64,000 nucleotides of DNA from Aliamphritea ceti. GTDB lineage: Bacteria > Pseudomonadota > Gammaproteobacteria > Pseudomonadales > Balneatricaceae. Location: positions 3,348,001 to 3,412,000 of the forward strand of contig NZ_AP025282.1 in the NCBI RefSeq assembly GCF_024347215.1, in the 5' to 3' direction. Below, one piece after another: positions 53,640 through 61,867 of this stretch. Both the position numbers and the translations under genes were made by a program. Under the pieces are notes generated by a model, which was given only the letters and a program-made list of their open reading frames with translations, did not search any database and was not told the DNA's origin. Numbering within the stretch: position 1 is the stretch's first letter; each line of letters opens with the position of its first letter.

Positions 53640-55172
53640 ATGACTACAGAATACATCAAAATCAGAAACCATATTAATGGTGAATGGCTTACTGATCAGA
53701 ACGGCCAGTACGAACCGCTAAAGAACCCATCTACCGGCGCTATTATTGGTGAAGTTCCAATGTCTTCACAGGAAACATCCCAACAAGCTGTCGCTGCAGC
53801 TGCAGAAGCATTTCCTGCCTGGAGCGCTACACCGCTGCCGAAGCGAATGAACTATATCTTCGATATGCAGCAAGCCATGCGGGATAATCTGGAAGAACTG
53901 GCACAATCAATTGCGATTGACCAGGCTAAGCACATTGCTGAAGCTCGCGGCGAAGTTGGTCGCGTAATCGAAATTTTGCAAATGGCCTGCTCTATCCCGG
54001 CACTGATTCAGGGTGAAACCGTTCAGGGGATAGCCAACAACATTAATGGCCGTCTGATTAAAGCACCATTAGGCGTGTTCTGTGGGGTTGCTCCGTTTAA
54101 CTTCCCTGCCCTTGTATTTGGTTGGTTTGTTCCGTTTGCGATCGGCACCGGCAATACATTTGTATATAAACCGTCTACCGAATCACCTCTGTTCATGCAG
54201 AAAATGATGCAATTACTCATTGATATAGGCCTTCCTAAAGGTGTTGTAAACATTGTTCACGGTGACCGTACAACTGTTGAAGCCTGGTATGACGATGAAA
54301 ACGTAACCGGTGTTTGCCTGGTCGGCTCTACGCCAACAGCACACGCGATTGCCGAAGGCTGTGGACGTAATGGCAAAAAAACAATGCTGTTAGGTGGGGC
54401 TAAAAACTTCATGGTGGCGATGGAAGATGCCCCTATGGACCTGATGATCGATAACGTTCTGATGTCCGGTTACGGCTCTGCAGGCCAGCGCTGCCTGGCA
54501 GTGTCAAACATTGCTGTCGTTCCTGAAATCTACGATGAATTTGTAGAACGTTTATTGGAAGCATCTAAAAAAGTGACCGTTGGCGACGCCATGGATCCTG
54601 ACGTATTCATGGGCCCGGTGATTTCGGCTAATGCCAAATCCAGAATAGAAAAATATATTGAAATCGGCCAAAACGAAGGGGCGAATCTTGCACTGGATGG
54701 TCGTAATCCAAATATTCCTGATGCGAATAAAGATGGTTACTTCGTCGGCCCTACTGTATTTACAGAAGTAACTCCTTGTATGCAAATTGCCCGTGAGGAA
54801 ATCTTTGGCCCCGTACTGAATATAATGAAAGTAGGCTGCATCAATGGCGCTCTTCGAATGATCAAAAATCATGAAATGGGCAATGGGGCAGTAATCTTTA
54901 CTCAGAATACTTTTTACACTGAAAAGTTCATCAATGAAGCTGATGTAGGCATGGTTGGAGTAAACGTTGGTATCTGTGCGCCTCACCCGTATTTACCATT
55001 CGGTGGTATTAAAGGATCACTGGTAGGCAATAACAAAGTACAAGGTAAAGATGCAATCGATTTCTTTACCCAAAACAAAGTAGCGACTGTCAGAGTTGTA
55101 GATCCAAATGCCGGTAAAACAACCTCTGCAGCAAAAACTGACTCGTCAGTACGTAGCTGTGTAGCAAACTAA
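53640..55172 (+). CDS. CoA-acylating (methyl)malonate-semialdehyde dehydrogenase
   Basis: 510 residues, MmsA/IolA family. Catalytic Cys285 is in GSAGQRCLAVSN and the CoA-acylating group is shown by GVAPFNFPALVFGWFVPFAI (149-168). It is clearly diverged from the mmsA product at 24 kb; the C-terminus carries about 20 extra polar residues. Similar enzymes (BauC-type) convert malonate semialdehyde from beta-alanine to acetyl-CoA and CO2. It is 98 bp after the ureohydrolase gene and is followed by a strong terminator, so the two form an operon. Confidence 0.92.
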   Translation: MTTEYIKIRNHINGEWLTDQNGQYEPLKNPSTGAIIGEVPMSSQETSQQAVAAAAEAFPAWSATPLPKRMNYIFDMQQAMRDNLEELAQSIAIDQAKHIAEARGEVGRVIEILQMACSIPALIQGETVQGIANNINGRLIKAPLGVFCGVAPFNFPALVFGWFVPFAIGTGNTFVYKPSTESPLFMQKMMQLLIDIGLPKGVVNIVHGDRTTVEAWYDDENVTGVCLVGSTPTAHAIAEGCGRNGKKTMLLGGAKNFMVAMEDAPMDLMIDNVLMSGYGSAGQRCLAVSNIAVVPEIYDEFVERLLEASKKVTVGDAMDPDVFMGPVISANAKSRIEKYIEIGQNEGANLALDGRNPNIPDANKDGYFVGPTVFTEVTPCMQIAREEIFGPVLNIMKVGCINGALRMIKNHEMGNGAVIFTQNTFYTEKFINEADVGMVGVNVGICAPHPYLPFGGIKGSLVGNNKVQGKDAIDFFTQNKVATVRVVDPNAGKTTSAAKTDSSVRSCVAN

Positions 55173-55180
55173 ACAAGGCC

Positions 55181-55223
55181 GATGGTTTACTGCACACTGC
55201 AGTAAACCATCTTTCGCTTTTTC
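55181..55223 (+). terminator. Terminator after the semialdehyde dehydrogenase gene
   Basis: GATGGTTTACTGCA and TGCAGTAAACCATC are perfect complements around CAC, a 14-bp stem, followed by TTTCGCTTTTT. The next gene must have its own promoter or read-through. Confidence 0.9.
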
Positions 55224-55316
55224 TCATTGTAAATACAAAACTATAACTACCAGCACTAAAATAATATTTATGGGTGATTGAGTATTTTGGCTATATAAAA
55301 TAATAAGGTAATAGCA

Positions 55317-56645
55317 ATGAAAGATTTAACCAATTTAGATGTAACTATCCATAGCAAAGAAGCTCTGGATCTTTTTAACGCCGCAATCACCGAACTGTGC
55401 TTTTTTAAAAATCCACTGCACAATATTATTGATCTTTTGAAAATAGAGCCTGACTGTGCCATGGGTCAGGTTCTTAATGCACATGTTAACCTGTGGACTA
55501 CAGATAAAGATGATGCAATCTGGTCGGTTCGCAGTAATGAAGCAATACATAAACTTGACCATACAAGTTTAACTACCCGCGAAAGAATGCACATCGCGGC
55601 TGTTCAAGCCTGGGTCGCTGGCGATTTAAGGAAAACCTCTGTCATTCTGGATGAAATCCTCATCGAATACCCATGCGACATTCTTGCCCTGCTCAGTGGT
55701 CATCAAATTGACTTTTTTCTCGGCGAAGCAATGAACCTGCGTGACCGCGTTTCACGTGTTTTACCCAGCTGGGACAGCTCACACCCGCTATATGGTTTCC
55801 TACTGGGAATGCTCAGCTTTGGCCAGGAAGAATCCGGCCACTATAAACAGGCCGAAGAAACAGGCCTGCGTGCTGTGGAACTCAATCCTACCGATGTTTG
55901 GGGCATTCATGCCGTATCTCATGCACTGGAAATGCAGAACAAACCGGAAGCAGGGGAAAAGTTTATGCATGATAATGAGCAATACTGGGGACAAGACAAT
56001 TTTTTCATTGCGCATAACGCCATTCACTATGGTTTGTTTCTTCTCGAAACGAATAACATGACGACACTTATTAATGTGTACGATAAATATGTACATAATA
56101 AAGACACTAAGCCAGCATGCTTGACGCTTGTTGATGCTTCATCTGTCATGTGGCGTTTATATCTTGAAGGCGTGGATACCGGCAATAGAATTCCTCAACT
56201 GGCACAGTCCTGGCAGGATAAATGCGGCCAAAATTATTATGCTTTCAATGATGTCCACGCAATGATCGCGTTTGCTGCCAGCGGTGATCATGTATCTGCC
56301 AAAAAGCTGATTAAGAGTATGGAAGATTATTTGAATGCCGGAGACCGTACATCTAGTAACTATCTAACCACACAAAGAATCGGCTTGCCTGTTGCTAAAG
56401 CATTCTATGAGTTTTCTCAGGGTCACTACAGTAGTGCGATTGATATTCTCATGCCTATAAAAAACTCAATTAATGTCTTTGGCGGCAGCCATGCACAACG
56501 TGATGTAGTGGCCAGAACATTACTCGACTCGGCTATTAAAGCTAAACAAAAAAAACTGGCTAAAGCCTTGATTAATGAACGAATTATTAAGAATCCTGAC
56601 GGATTTTATAACCAAATCAAGCTTGAACAGGTAAATGGTATTTAA
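55317..56645 (+). CDS. TTC38-like tetratricopeptide protein
   Basis: 442 residues, all helical, with no signal peptide. Blocks shared with the TTC38 family are visible: DVWGIHAVSHALEMQNKPEA (about 197-216), FFIAHNAIHYGLFLLE, LVDASSVMWRLYLEGVD and AFNDVHAMIAFAASGD, in that order. The histidines in several of these blocks are conserved in the family, but no catalytic activity is known to me. It is in the same direction as the ureohydrolase operon and just after its terminator. Similar proteins can lie near amine or amide metabolism genes, so a link to the locus is possible. The function is unknown. Confidence 0.8.
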   Translation: MKDLTNLDVTIHSKEALDLFNAAITELCFFKNPLHNIIDLLKIEPDCAMGQVLNAHVNLWTTDKDDAIWSVRSNEAIHKLDHTSLTTRERMHIAAVQAWVAGDLRKTSVILDEILIEYPCDILALLSGHQIDFFLGEAMNLRDRVSRVLPSWDSSHPLYGFLLGMLSFGQEESGHYKQAEETGLRAVELNPTDVWGIHAVSHALEMQNKPEAGEKFMHDNEQYWGQDNFFIAHNAIHYGLFLLETNNMTTLINVYDKYVHNKDTKPACLTLVDASSVMWRLYLEGVDTGNRIPQLAQSWQDKCGQNYYAFNDVHAMIAFAASGDHVSAKKLIKSMEDYLNAGDRTSSNYLTTQRIGLPVAKAFYEFSQGHYSSAIDILMPIKNSINVFGGSHAQRDVVARTLLDSAIKAKQKKLAKALINERIIKNPDGFYNQIKLEQVNGI

Positions 56646-56670
56646 CAATAACTATTACTGACTAATGAAG

Positions 56671-56693
56671 AACAGAGCACAGTCTCTGTTTTT
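56671..56693 (+). terminator. Terminator after the TTC38-like gene
   Basis: AACAGAG and CTCTGTT pair around CACAGT and are followed by TTT. It lies 25 bp past the stop codon. Confidence 0.65.
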
Positions 56694-56754
56694 ACAACAT
56701 TTAAATGAAACGTTAACCACTCGAAGTTATTTAAACCTGTTGAATCATGCATAA

Positions 56755-56783
56755 GGAGTCTTCGTCTAATCAGACAAGACTCC
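56755..56783 (+). repeat. Hairpin upstream of the glutaredoxin gene
   Basis: GGAGTCT and AGACTCC, then GTCT and AGAC, form an 11-bp stem with a small bulge and an AATC loop. No T-run follows, so it is not a normal terminator. It lies 98 bp upstream of the GTG and could act in the leader of that gene. Confidence 0.5.
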
Positions 56784-56880
56784 ATCTCAACAGAGGCCTC
56801 CCGCCCCCTCGCATGACACCGACTAATTGTCGTTATAAATACTAACCCAATAAAAAAATTATCTAGCCAGGGAAAACAAA

Positions 56881-57123
56881 GTGAAAGAATTTACAATTTA
56901 TGGTCGTGAAGACTGTGCATTCTGCATTAAAGCTATTCATTTGTGCTTACATAACGGATATAGCTTTAATTTTATAAATATTACAACTGCAAAAATAACT
57001 AAAGAACAGCTTTCTATAAAAATCAACCAACCTGTAAGAACAGTACCTCAAATATTAACGGGGAGTATTTATATAGGCGGCAGTGAAGACTTAGAAACTC
57101 ACCTTATAAATATGCCTGGTTGA
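56881..57123 (+). CDS. Glutaredoxin
   Basis: 80 residues from a GTG start preceded by AGGGAAA. The active site CAFC is at residues 12-15, the cis-proline motif TVPQI near 55 and the glutathione-binding GGSEDL near 67, all in place. It is a small dithiol glutaredoxin of the GrxA/GrxC kind, reducing disulfides with glutathione. It sits between the TTC38-like gene and the MocR gene. Its link to the guanidino locus, if any, is unknown. Confidence 0.88.
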   Translation: MKEFTIYGREDCAFCIKAIHLCLHNGYSFNFINITTAKITKEQLSIKINQPVRTVPQILTGSIYIGGSEDLETHLINMPG

Positions 57124-57196
57124 TATAAATTTAAAATTCATTATCAAAAAATAATTTGGTGATTAACAACAGGAAATCAGAACCAGGGCAATAACT

Positions 57197-58657
57197 ATGA
57201 TTCAGCATCTTTTTCATTTATCTACCGATAAACCCGTTACATTACAACAACAGGTATATGAATCAATTAGCAATGGTATTCTTGATGGTCACATATCACC
57301 GGATATTCCCTTACCATCTACCCGTCAGTTATCAAAGATGTTAGCAATATCGAGAAACACTGTCGTTATTGCGTATCAAAATTTAACAGCAGATGGTTAT
57401 TTATTACCCAAAGACAGAGCCGGTTTTTATGTTGATAAAAACATACTAAAGGGAAAGCCTGGTAACACTCAACCTCTCGATATAACAGCAAATAGCCAAC
57501 CGGACTGGGAGAGCCTCGTCAGCTTTAACCGTGTAACAAATACGATTAAAAGAGCACAAAACTGGCAAGAGCAACCCTACCCTTTCGTATACGGACAACT
57601 TGATCCGGACCTCTTTCCCTTCCAGCACTGGCGTGAGTGCAGTCTGGATTCTGTTCGTATCCTGCCCGCTAAAAACTGGCTGTCAGATCACTATGACTCA
57701 GATGACCCTTTACTGATTACCCAAATCAAAAGTCGTTTACTTCCACGTCGGGGTATCTGGGCAGAAAACGATGAGATTCTGGTCACTGTTGGTGCGCAGA
57801 ATGCAATATTCATGACGCTATATGCGTTACTGAATAACCGGTCTACCCTGGGAGTCGAGAATCCAGGTTATCCGGACCTGTATCAAATTGCGAATCAATC
57901 CGGAGCTAATATCAAGCCATTAGCCATCGACAGTCAGGGATTGATTATTAATGAGCAGATCAATACCTGTAACCTTCTGTTTACAACCCCCAGCCATCAG
58001 TTTCCCACAACCGTCACTATGCCTCTTGAACGCAGAAAACAATTGCTTCAAAAAGCGACAGAACATGATTTTTTAATTATTGAAGATGACTATGAAAACG
58101 AAATAAGCTTTGAATCAACGCCGTTACCAGCACTGAAGAGTTTCGATGCCGATAACAGGGTTATATATATTGGCAGCTTATCTAAAACACTCTCGCCCGG
58201 GTTAAGACTTGGCTACATTGTAGCGCCTAAGCCATTCATAAATGTATTACGCGAGATACGCTGTTTAATGCTGCGTCATCCGGCAATGAATAACCAAAAG
58301 GCAGTTGGCCTTTTTCTTGAAAGAGGTTATTACCACTCATTAGTAACAAAGCTTGTTGCAGTTTATAAAGAACGCTGGAAAATAATGAATACGTCCATAA
58401 ATATGTATCTTCCTGATTATCTATCCCAACCTCTTATCGGAGGGTCTGCTTGCTGGATTGAAGGTCCGAAGCACTTAAATGCTAAAACACTTAAATCAAT
58501 CGCTTCAGATCACGGGATAATTATCGAGAGTGGCGAAAAATTTTATGCGGGTGATCAGATACCACTGCATACTTTCCGCCTAGGTTACTCTTCAATCAAG
58601 ACCGATAAAATTGATAGTGGCATTTTGAAGCTTTCAAACTTAGCAATAAATATCTAA
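57197..58657 (+). CDS. MocR/GabR-family regulator with aminotransferase-like domain
   Basis: 486 residues. The GntR-type winged helix (about 12-80) includes PLPSTRQLSKMLAISRNTVV and YQNLTADGYL. The rest is a fold-type I aminotransferase domain with the PLP lysine Lys330 in YIGSLSKTLSPGLRLGY and the cofactor aspartates in IIEDDYENEISFE. Such regulators (GabR, TauR, PdxR) sense PLP adducts of GABA, taurine or other amines. The neighbouring Tpa-like aminotransferase makes a role in amine catabolism plausible, in parallel with the LysR gene. It ends 68 bp from the convergent chemoreceptor gene. Confidence 0.9.
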   Translation: MIQHLFHLSTDKPVTLQQQVYESISNGILDGHISPDIPLPSTRQLSKMLAISRNTVVIAYQNLTADGYLLPKDRAGFYVDKNILKGKPGNTQPLDITANSQPDWESLVSFNRVTNTIKRAQNWQEQPYPFVYGQLDPDLFPFQHWRECSLDSVRILPAKNWLSDHYDSDDPLLITQIKSRLLPRRGIWAENDEILVTVGAQNAIFMTLYALLNNRSTLGVENPGYPDLYQIANQSGANIKPLAIDSQGLIINEQINTCNLLFTTPSHQFPTTVTMPLERRKQLLQKATEHDFLIIEDDYENEISFESTPLPALKSFDADNRVIYIGSLSKTLSPGLRLGYIVAPKPFINVLREIRCLMLRHPAMNNQKAVGLFLERGYYHSLVTKLVAVYKERWKIMNTSINMYLPDYLSQPLIGGSACWIEGPKHLNAKTLKSIASDHGIIIESGEKFYAGDQIPLHTFRLGYSSIKTDKIDSGILKLSNLAINI

Positions 58658-58680
58658 AAACACTTATGTCTACGTGCCAA

Positions 58681-58705
58681 ATCCCCTCAATAAAATTGAG
58701 GGGAT
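58681..58705. terminator. Hairpin between MocR and chemoreceptor genes
   Basis: ATCCCCTCAAT and ATTGAGGGGAT form a perfect 11-bp stem around AAA. It lies between two convergent genes and has only short T-runs, so the termination strength is uncertain. Confidence 0.7.
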
Positions 58706-58724
58706 ATGTCAGCAACCAATCTAC

Positions 58725-60839
58725 TTATGTCTTTAATTTAGCTAGCTGCTGTTCCTGCGCAGTCACCAGATCAGCTAAATTAACACTGCTCCCATAAGCT
58801 TCATCTGCAATAGACGCTAAAGCTGATGCAGAAGATGAAATCATAGTAACGTTATGATCGACCGCTTCAGTCATTGAACTTTGCTGTTCAGCAGCAGCCG
58901 CTATATGATTCACCTGATTAGAAACTTCATCAATTTGTTCAACAATCTGCCCAATAGAATGCAAAGCCTCATTAGTTTTGCCTACGGCAAGATCCGCCTG
59001 CTCAGTCCCCTTTGAAATAACCTTTGATGCACTGGCAACTTCAGTATGCAAAGTAGCTATGAGCTGACTTATATTGTCAGTCGATATCTGAGTTTTCGAT
59101 GCTAAAGAGCGAACTTCGTCAGCAACTACTGCAAATCCACGCCCCTGATCACCGGCACGTGCAGCTTCAATAGCGGCATTTAAAGCCAGCAGATTAGTCT
59201 GCTCTGCAATTGAACGAATCACTTCAACAATTGTGTTTATATTCTCACTACTTTGAGTGACTTTAATCACTGCAATTTTAGCTTGCTCTGACTCTTCTGA
59301 CATAGTTGACACATATTGCATTGCAGTCGTCAGGCTGGTTTGGCTATTCTTAACATTCTGCGTCATCATACTGACTTCGTTCGCTGTCTGTTCAGAGGCT
59401 TTTGCTGCCTCAAGTGCTGTTAAATTCATTTGCTGAACAGCAGAAACAACTCCTTCGATTTGAGTATGTTGCCCGTTCACGCTTTCCCTAATATTTTGAG
59501 AAATCCTCGCGGCACTTTCGCTTTCATTTTGCGTACTTCCAGCCAAAACTTTTAACTGTGATATTAATAGATGTAATTTTTTAAGAAACTGGTTAAACCC
59601 GCCACTCAAAGCGATTAACTCTGCATGCGAGGCGACCTTAATTTGTCTGGTTAAATCGCCCTCTTCGCTGGCCAATTGTGTCATGTGAACTCTTAACTGA
59701 TCAATAGGTAACACAATACTTCTGGTCATCCACCAAATACAGAATACCGCAATGACAGTGCTTACCAGTCCCAGTATGACCTGGAGACTTGTCATTTTGT
59801 CTGCGTTTTTCTGCATATGACTTTGTAAGAGTAACGCACTTTCCTGAGCATCAGCCTTATCAATTTCAATTACAATTGACCACTTACTCCCTGATACATC
59901 AATATCGATAGGTTCAATTATTGTTATAGTTTCAGACGTTTCTAGGAATGATGCTTGCTGTGCTTTTGCTAGTATTTCGTTTGCTTGTGAAGGTCCTATC
60001 ACTTCCTGTAATGGCCGGCCTAATTTTAAATAATGGCTTGAGGCAACAATCAATCCCGTTTCACTTAATAGTGTTACTTTGCTTTTACCTTTATATAAGA
60101 GCTGAGACAGCTCATCAATAAACGATTGAAAAACGGGTAGATTAATGTCGGCGCCAACAAGACCAACAAACTTGCCTTGCTTAACTACCGGAACGCTCAT
60201 CGATGTCATCAACTCACTATATTCAGGAGTTACCTCATAAAGATAGGGTTCCATTAAGCAAGGTTTAACATGCTCTTTGCTACATAAATACCATTCAGCC
60301 GCACGTATATTAAACTCATCAAGTGTTTCATCATATTTATGTGCAGCATCATCAATGATCACTTGTACAATATTATTTTCATTCTCACGAACATAGTAAA
60401 CCTCAAAGTTTCCTGACACTTTGACACTATGTGAATGTCCTTCAGTGTATGCATGATCATTGCCATCAAAACCATTGGCCTCAAAAATTGCATAAAGCGA
60501 CGATAAGTTCTTATTCTTTATTAATGTATCGGCAATAAGCTTCTCAGCCTGATCACGTTTTATTCCCGACCTACCACTGTTCTCCATGACGCTGGAGAAA
60601 GAAAAAGGCACACGATAAGCCTCGTTAATAAGAGCAGAAACCCGCTCACTATACTGAAGAGCTTTAGCGACTAACTTCTCTTTAATTTCTGTATTAATTA
60701 TTGTCGTTGTTGAATCATAAACTTGCTCATTGTTTATTTTTAATGCTTGCCACATGGCTAATGACAACGTGGATACGGTTAATATAAATAATATAATTGT
60801 TGTGTACAGCAGCTTGGAACTGATTGAGTATTTTTTCAT
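58725..60839 (-). CDS. Methyl-accepting chemotaxis protein with dCache sensor
   Basis: 704 residues from the ATG at 60839, where AAGGA sits five bases upstream. A first membrane helix (about 10-30) is followed by a periplasmic double-Cache domain of about 320 residues, a second helix near 355-375, a HAMP domain and a cytoplasmic signalling domain. The hairpin tip reads IAEQTNLLALNAAIEAARAG and is intact. In the sensor the motif AEWYLCSKEHVKP and EPYLYEV mark the ligand pocket, but the arginine two residues before the Trp-Tyr pair, required for amino acid binding in canonical dCache receptors, is alanine. The ligand is unknown; the nearby amine genes and pot operon are possible hints. No methylation-docking pentapeptide is seen. 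Confidence 0.92.
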   Translation of the reverse strand: MKKYSISSKLLYTTIILFILTVSTLSLAMWQALKINNEQVYDSTTTIINTEIKEKLVAKALQYSERVSALINEAYRVPFSFSSVMENSGRSGIKRDQAEKLIADTLIKNKNLSSLYAIFEANGFDGNDHAYTEGHSHSVKVSGNFEVYYVRENENNIVQVIIDDAAHKYDETLDEFNIRAAEWYLCSKEHVKPCLMEPYLYEVTPEYSELMTSMSVPVVKQGKFVGLVGADINLPVFQSFIDELSQLLYKGKSKVTLLSETGLIVASSHYLKLGRPLQEVIGPSQANEILAKAQQASFLETSETITIIEPIDIDVSGSKWSIVIEIDKADAQESALLLQSHMQKNADKMTSLQVILGLVSTVIAVFCIWWMTRSIVLPIDQLRVHMTQLASEEGDLTRQIKVASHAELIALSGGFNQFLKKLHLLISQLKVLAGSTQNESESAARISQNIRESVNGQHTQIEGVVSAVQQMNLTALEAAKASEQTANEVSMMTQNVKNSQTSLTTAMQYVSTMSEESEQAKIAVIKVTQSSENINTIVEVIRSIAEQTNLLALNAAIEAARAGDQGRGFAVVADEVRSLASKTQISTDNISQLIATLHTEVASASKVISKGTEQADLAVGKTNEALHSIGQIVEQIDEVSNQVNHIAAAAEQQSSMTEAVDHNVTMISSSASALASIADEAYGSSVNLADLVTAQEQQLAKLKT

Positions 60840-60983
60840 AATATTCCTTAACAACAGGCGTAATGATTACTCTTCTTTAAACATTACTCGTGTAATATTT
60901 AAAAACAAATATTAATAATCAGCTAATATGCAAATTTAAGGTATGTTTAGTAACGACGCTTAATATAGCGGTCTTGGGCATAT

Positions 60984-61016
60984 AATAAGAAAAGTATAAA
61001 ATATACTTTTCTTATT
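60984..61016. terminator. Perfect AT-rich hairpin downstream of potI
   Basis: AATAAGAAAAGTATA and TATACTTTTCTTATT are perfect 15-bp complements around AAA. It lies between the end of the pot operon and the start of the chemoreceptor gene, both on the minus strand. It is low in GC, so it may be a weak terminator or a binding site. Confidence 0.55.
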
Positions 61017-61053
61017 TCATTAAATTGAATCACTGATTAATATCTATTAATTT

Positions 61054-61866
61054 TTAATCAGGTAACATTTTATTTTGGCGGCGCATCTGCCAGATCGCAC
61101 CAACAACACCCAGGGCAACGATACCGATCATGATCGTCGCCAAGGCATTCACTTCCGGCGTAACCCCTAAGCGCACCTTGGAGAAAATCACCATTGGCAG
61201 CGTGCTGTTACCCGGACCGGAGACGAAGCTGGCAATAACCAGATCATCCAGCGATAAGGTAAATGACAGTAACCAGCCGGAGATGATCGCCGGTGAAATC
61301 AACGGCAAGGTCACCAGGAAGAACAGGCTGAAAGGCTTGGCCCCCAGGTCCATTGCCGCTTCCTCCAGTGATTCATCCATCGCCGATAAACGCGATTGCA
61401 CAATGACCGCCACATAAGCCAGACAGAAAGTACTGTGGGCAATAATAATGGTTCCGATGCCCCGGCCGGATGGCCAGCCGAAGGCGCCTTCCATTGCCAC
61501 AAACAACAGCAACAGTGACAAACCGGTGATCACTTCCGGCATCACCAAAGGTGCGGTGATCCAGCCAGACAGCACCAGTTTGCCCGGAAAACGGCCCATC
61601 CGTGACAGTACGAAACCTGCCAGTGTTCCCAACACCACCGCCACACTGGCGCTGATGAAGGCGACCTTTAAGCTCAGCCAGGCAGCCGTCATGATCTGCT
61701 CGTTATTAAACAGCGCGCTATACCATTTCAGGGACCAGCCACCCCAGACGGTGACCAGTTTGGATTTGTTGAAACTGTATACGATCAGCGCAATGATCGG
61801 TGCGTACAGGAAGATAAACCCTAATGTCGCGCTGGTATTCAGGAACAGCGATTTACGTTGTTGCAT
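61054..61866 (-). CDS. potI: Putrescine/spermidine-type ABC permease PotI
   Basis: 270 residues with six membrane segments. The inner-membrane permease motif EEAAMDLGAKPFSLFFLVTLP near residue 165 is the coupling loop that contacts the ATPase. SLDDLVIASFVSGPGNSTLP (about 207-226) is characteristic of PotI/PotC. It starts a few bases before the end of the potH stop region and is the last gene of the operon. Substrate class is judged from family and order; other polyamine or opine-like compounds cannot be excluded. Confidence 0.9.
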   Translation of the reverse strand: MQQRKSLFLNTSATLGFIFLYAPIIALIVYSFNKSKLVTVWGGWSLKWYSALFNNEQIMTAAWLSLKVAFISASVAVVLGTLAGFVLSRMGRFPGKLVLSGWITAPLVMPEVITGLSLLLLFVAMEGAFGWPSGRGIGTIIIAHSTFCLAYVAVIVQSRLSAMDESLEEAAMDLGAKPFSLFFLVTLPLISPAIISGWLLSFTLSLDDLVIASFVSGPGNSTLPMVIFSKVRLGVTPEVNALATIMIGIVALGVVGAIWQMRRQNKMLPD

Positions 61867-61867
61867 C

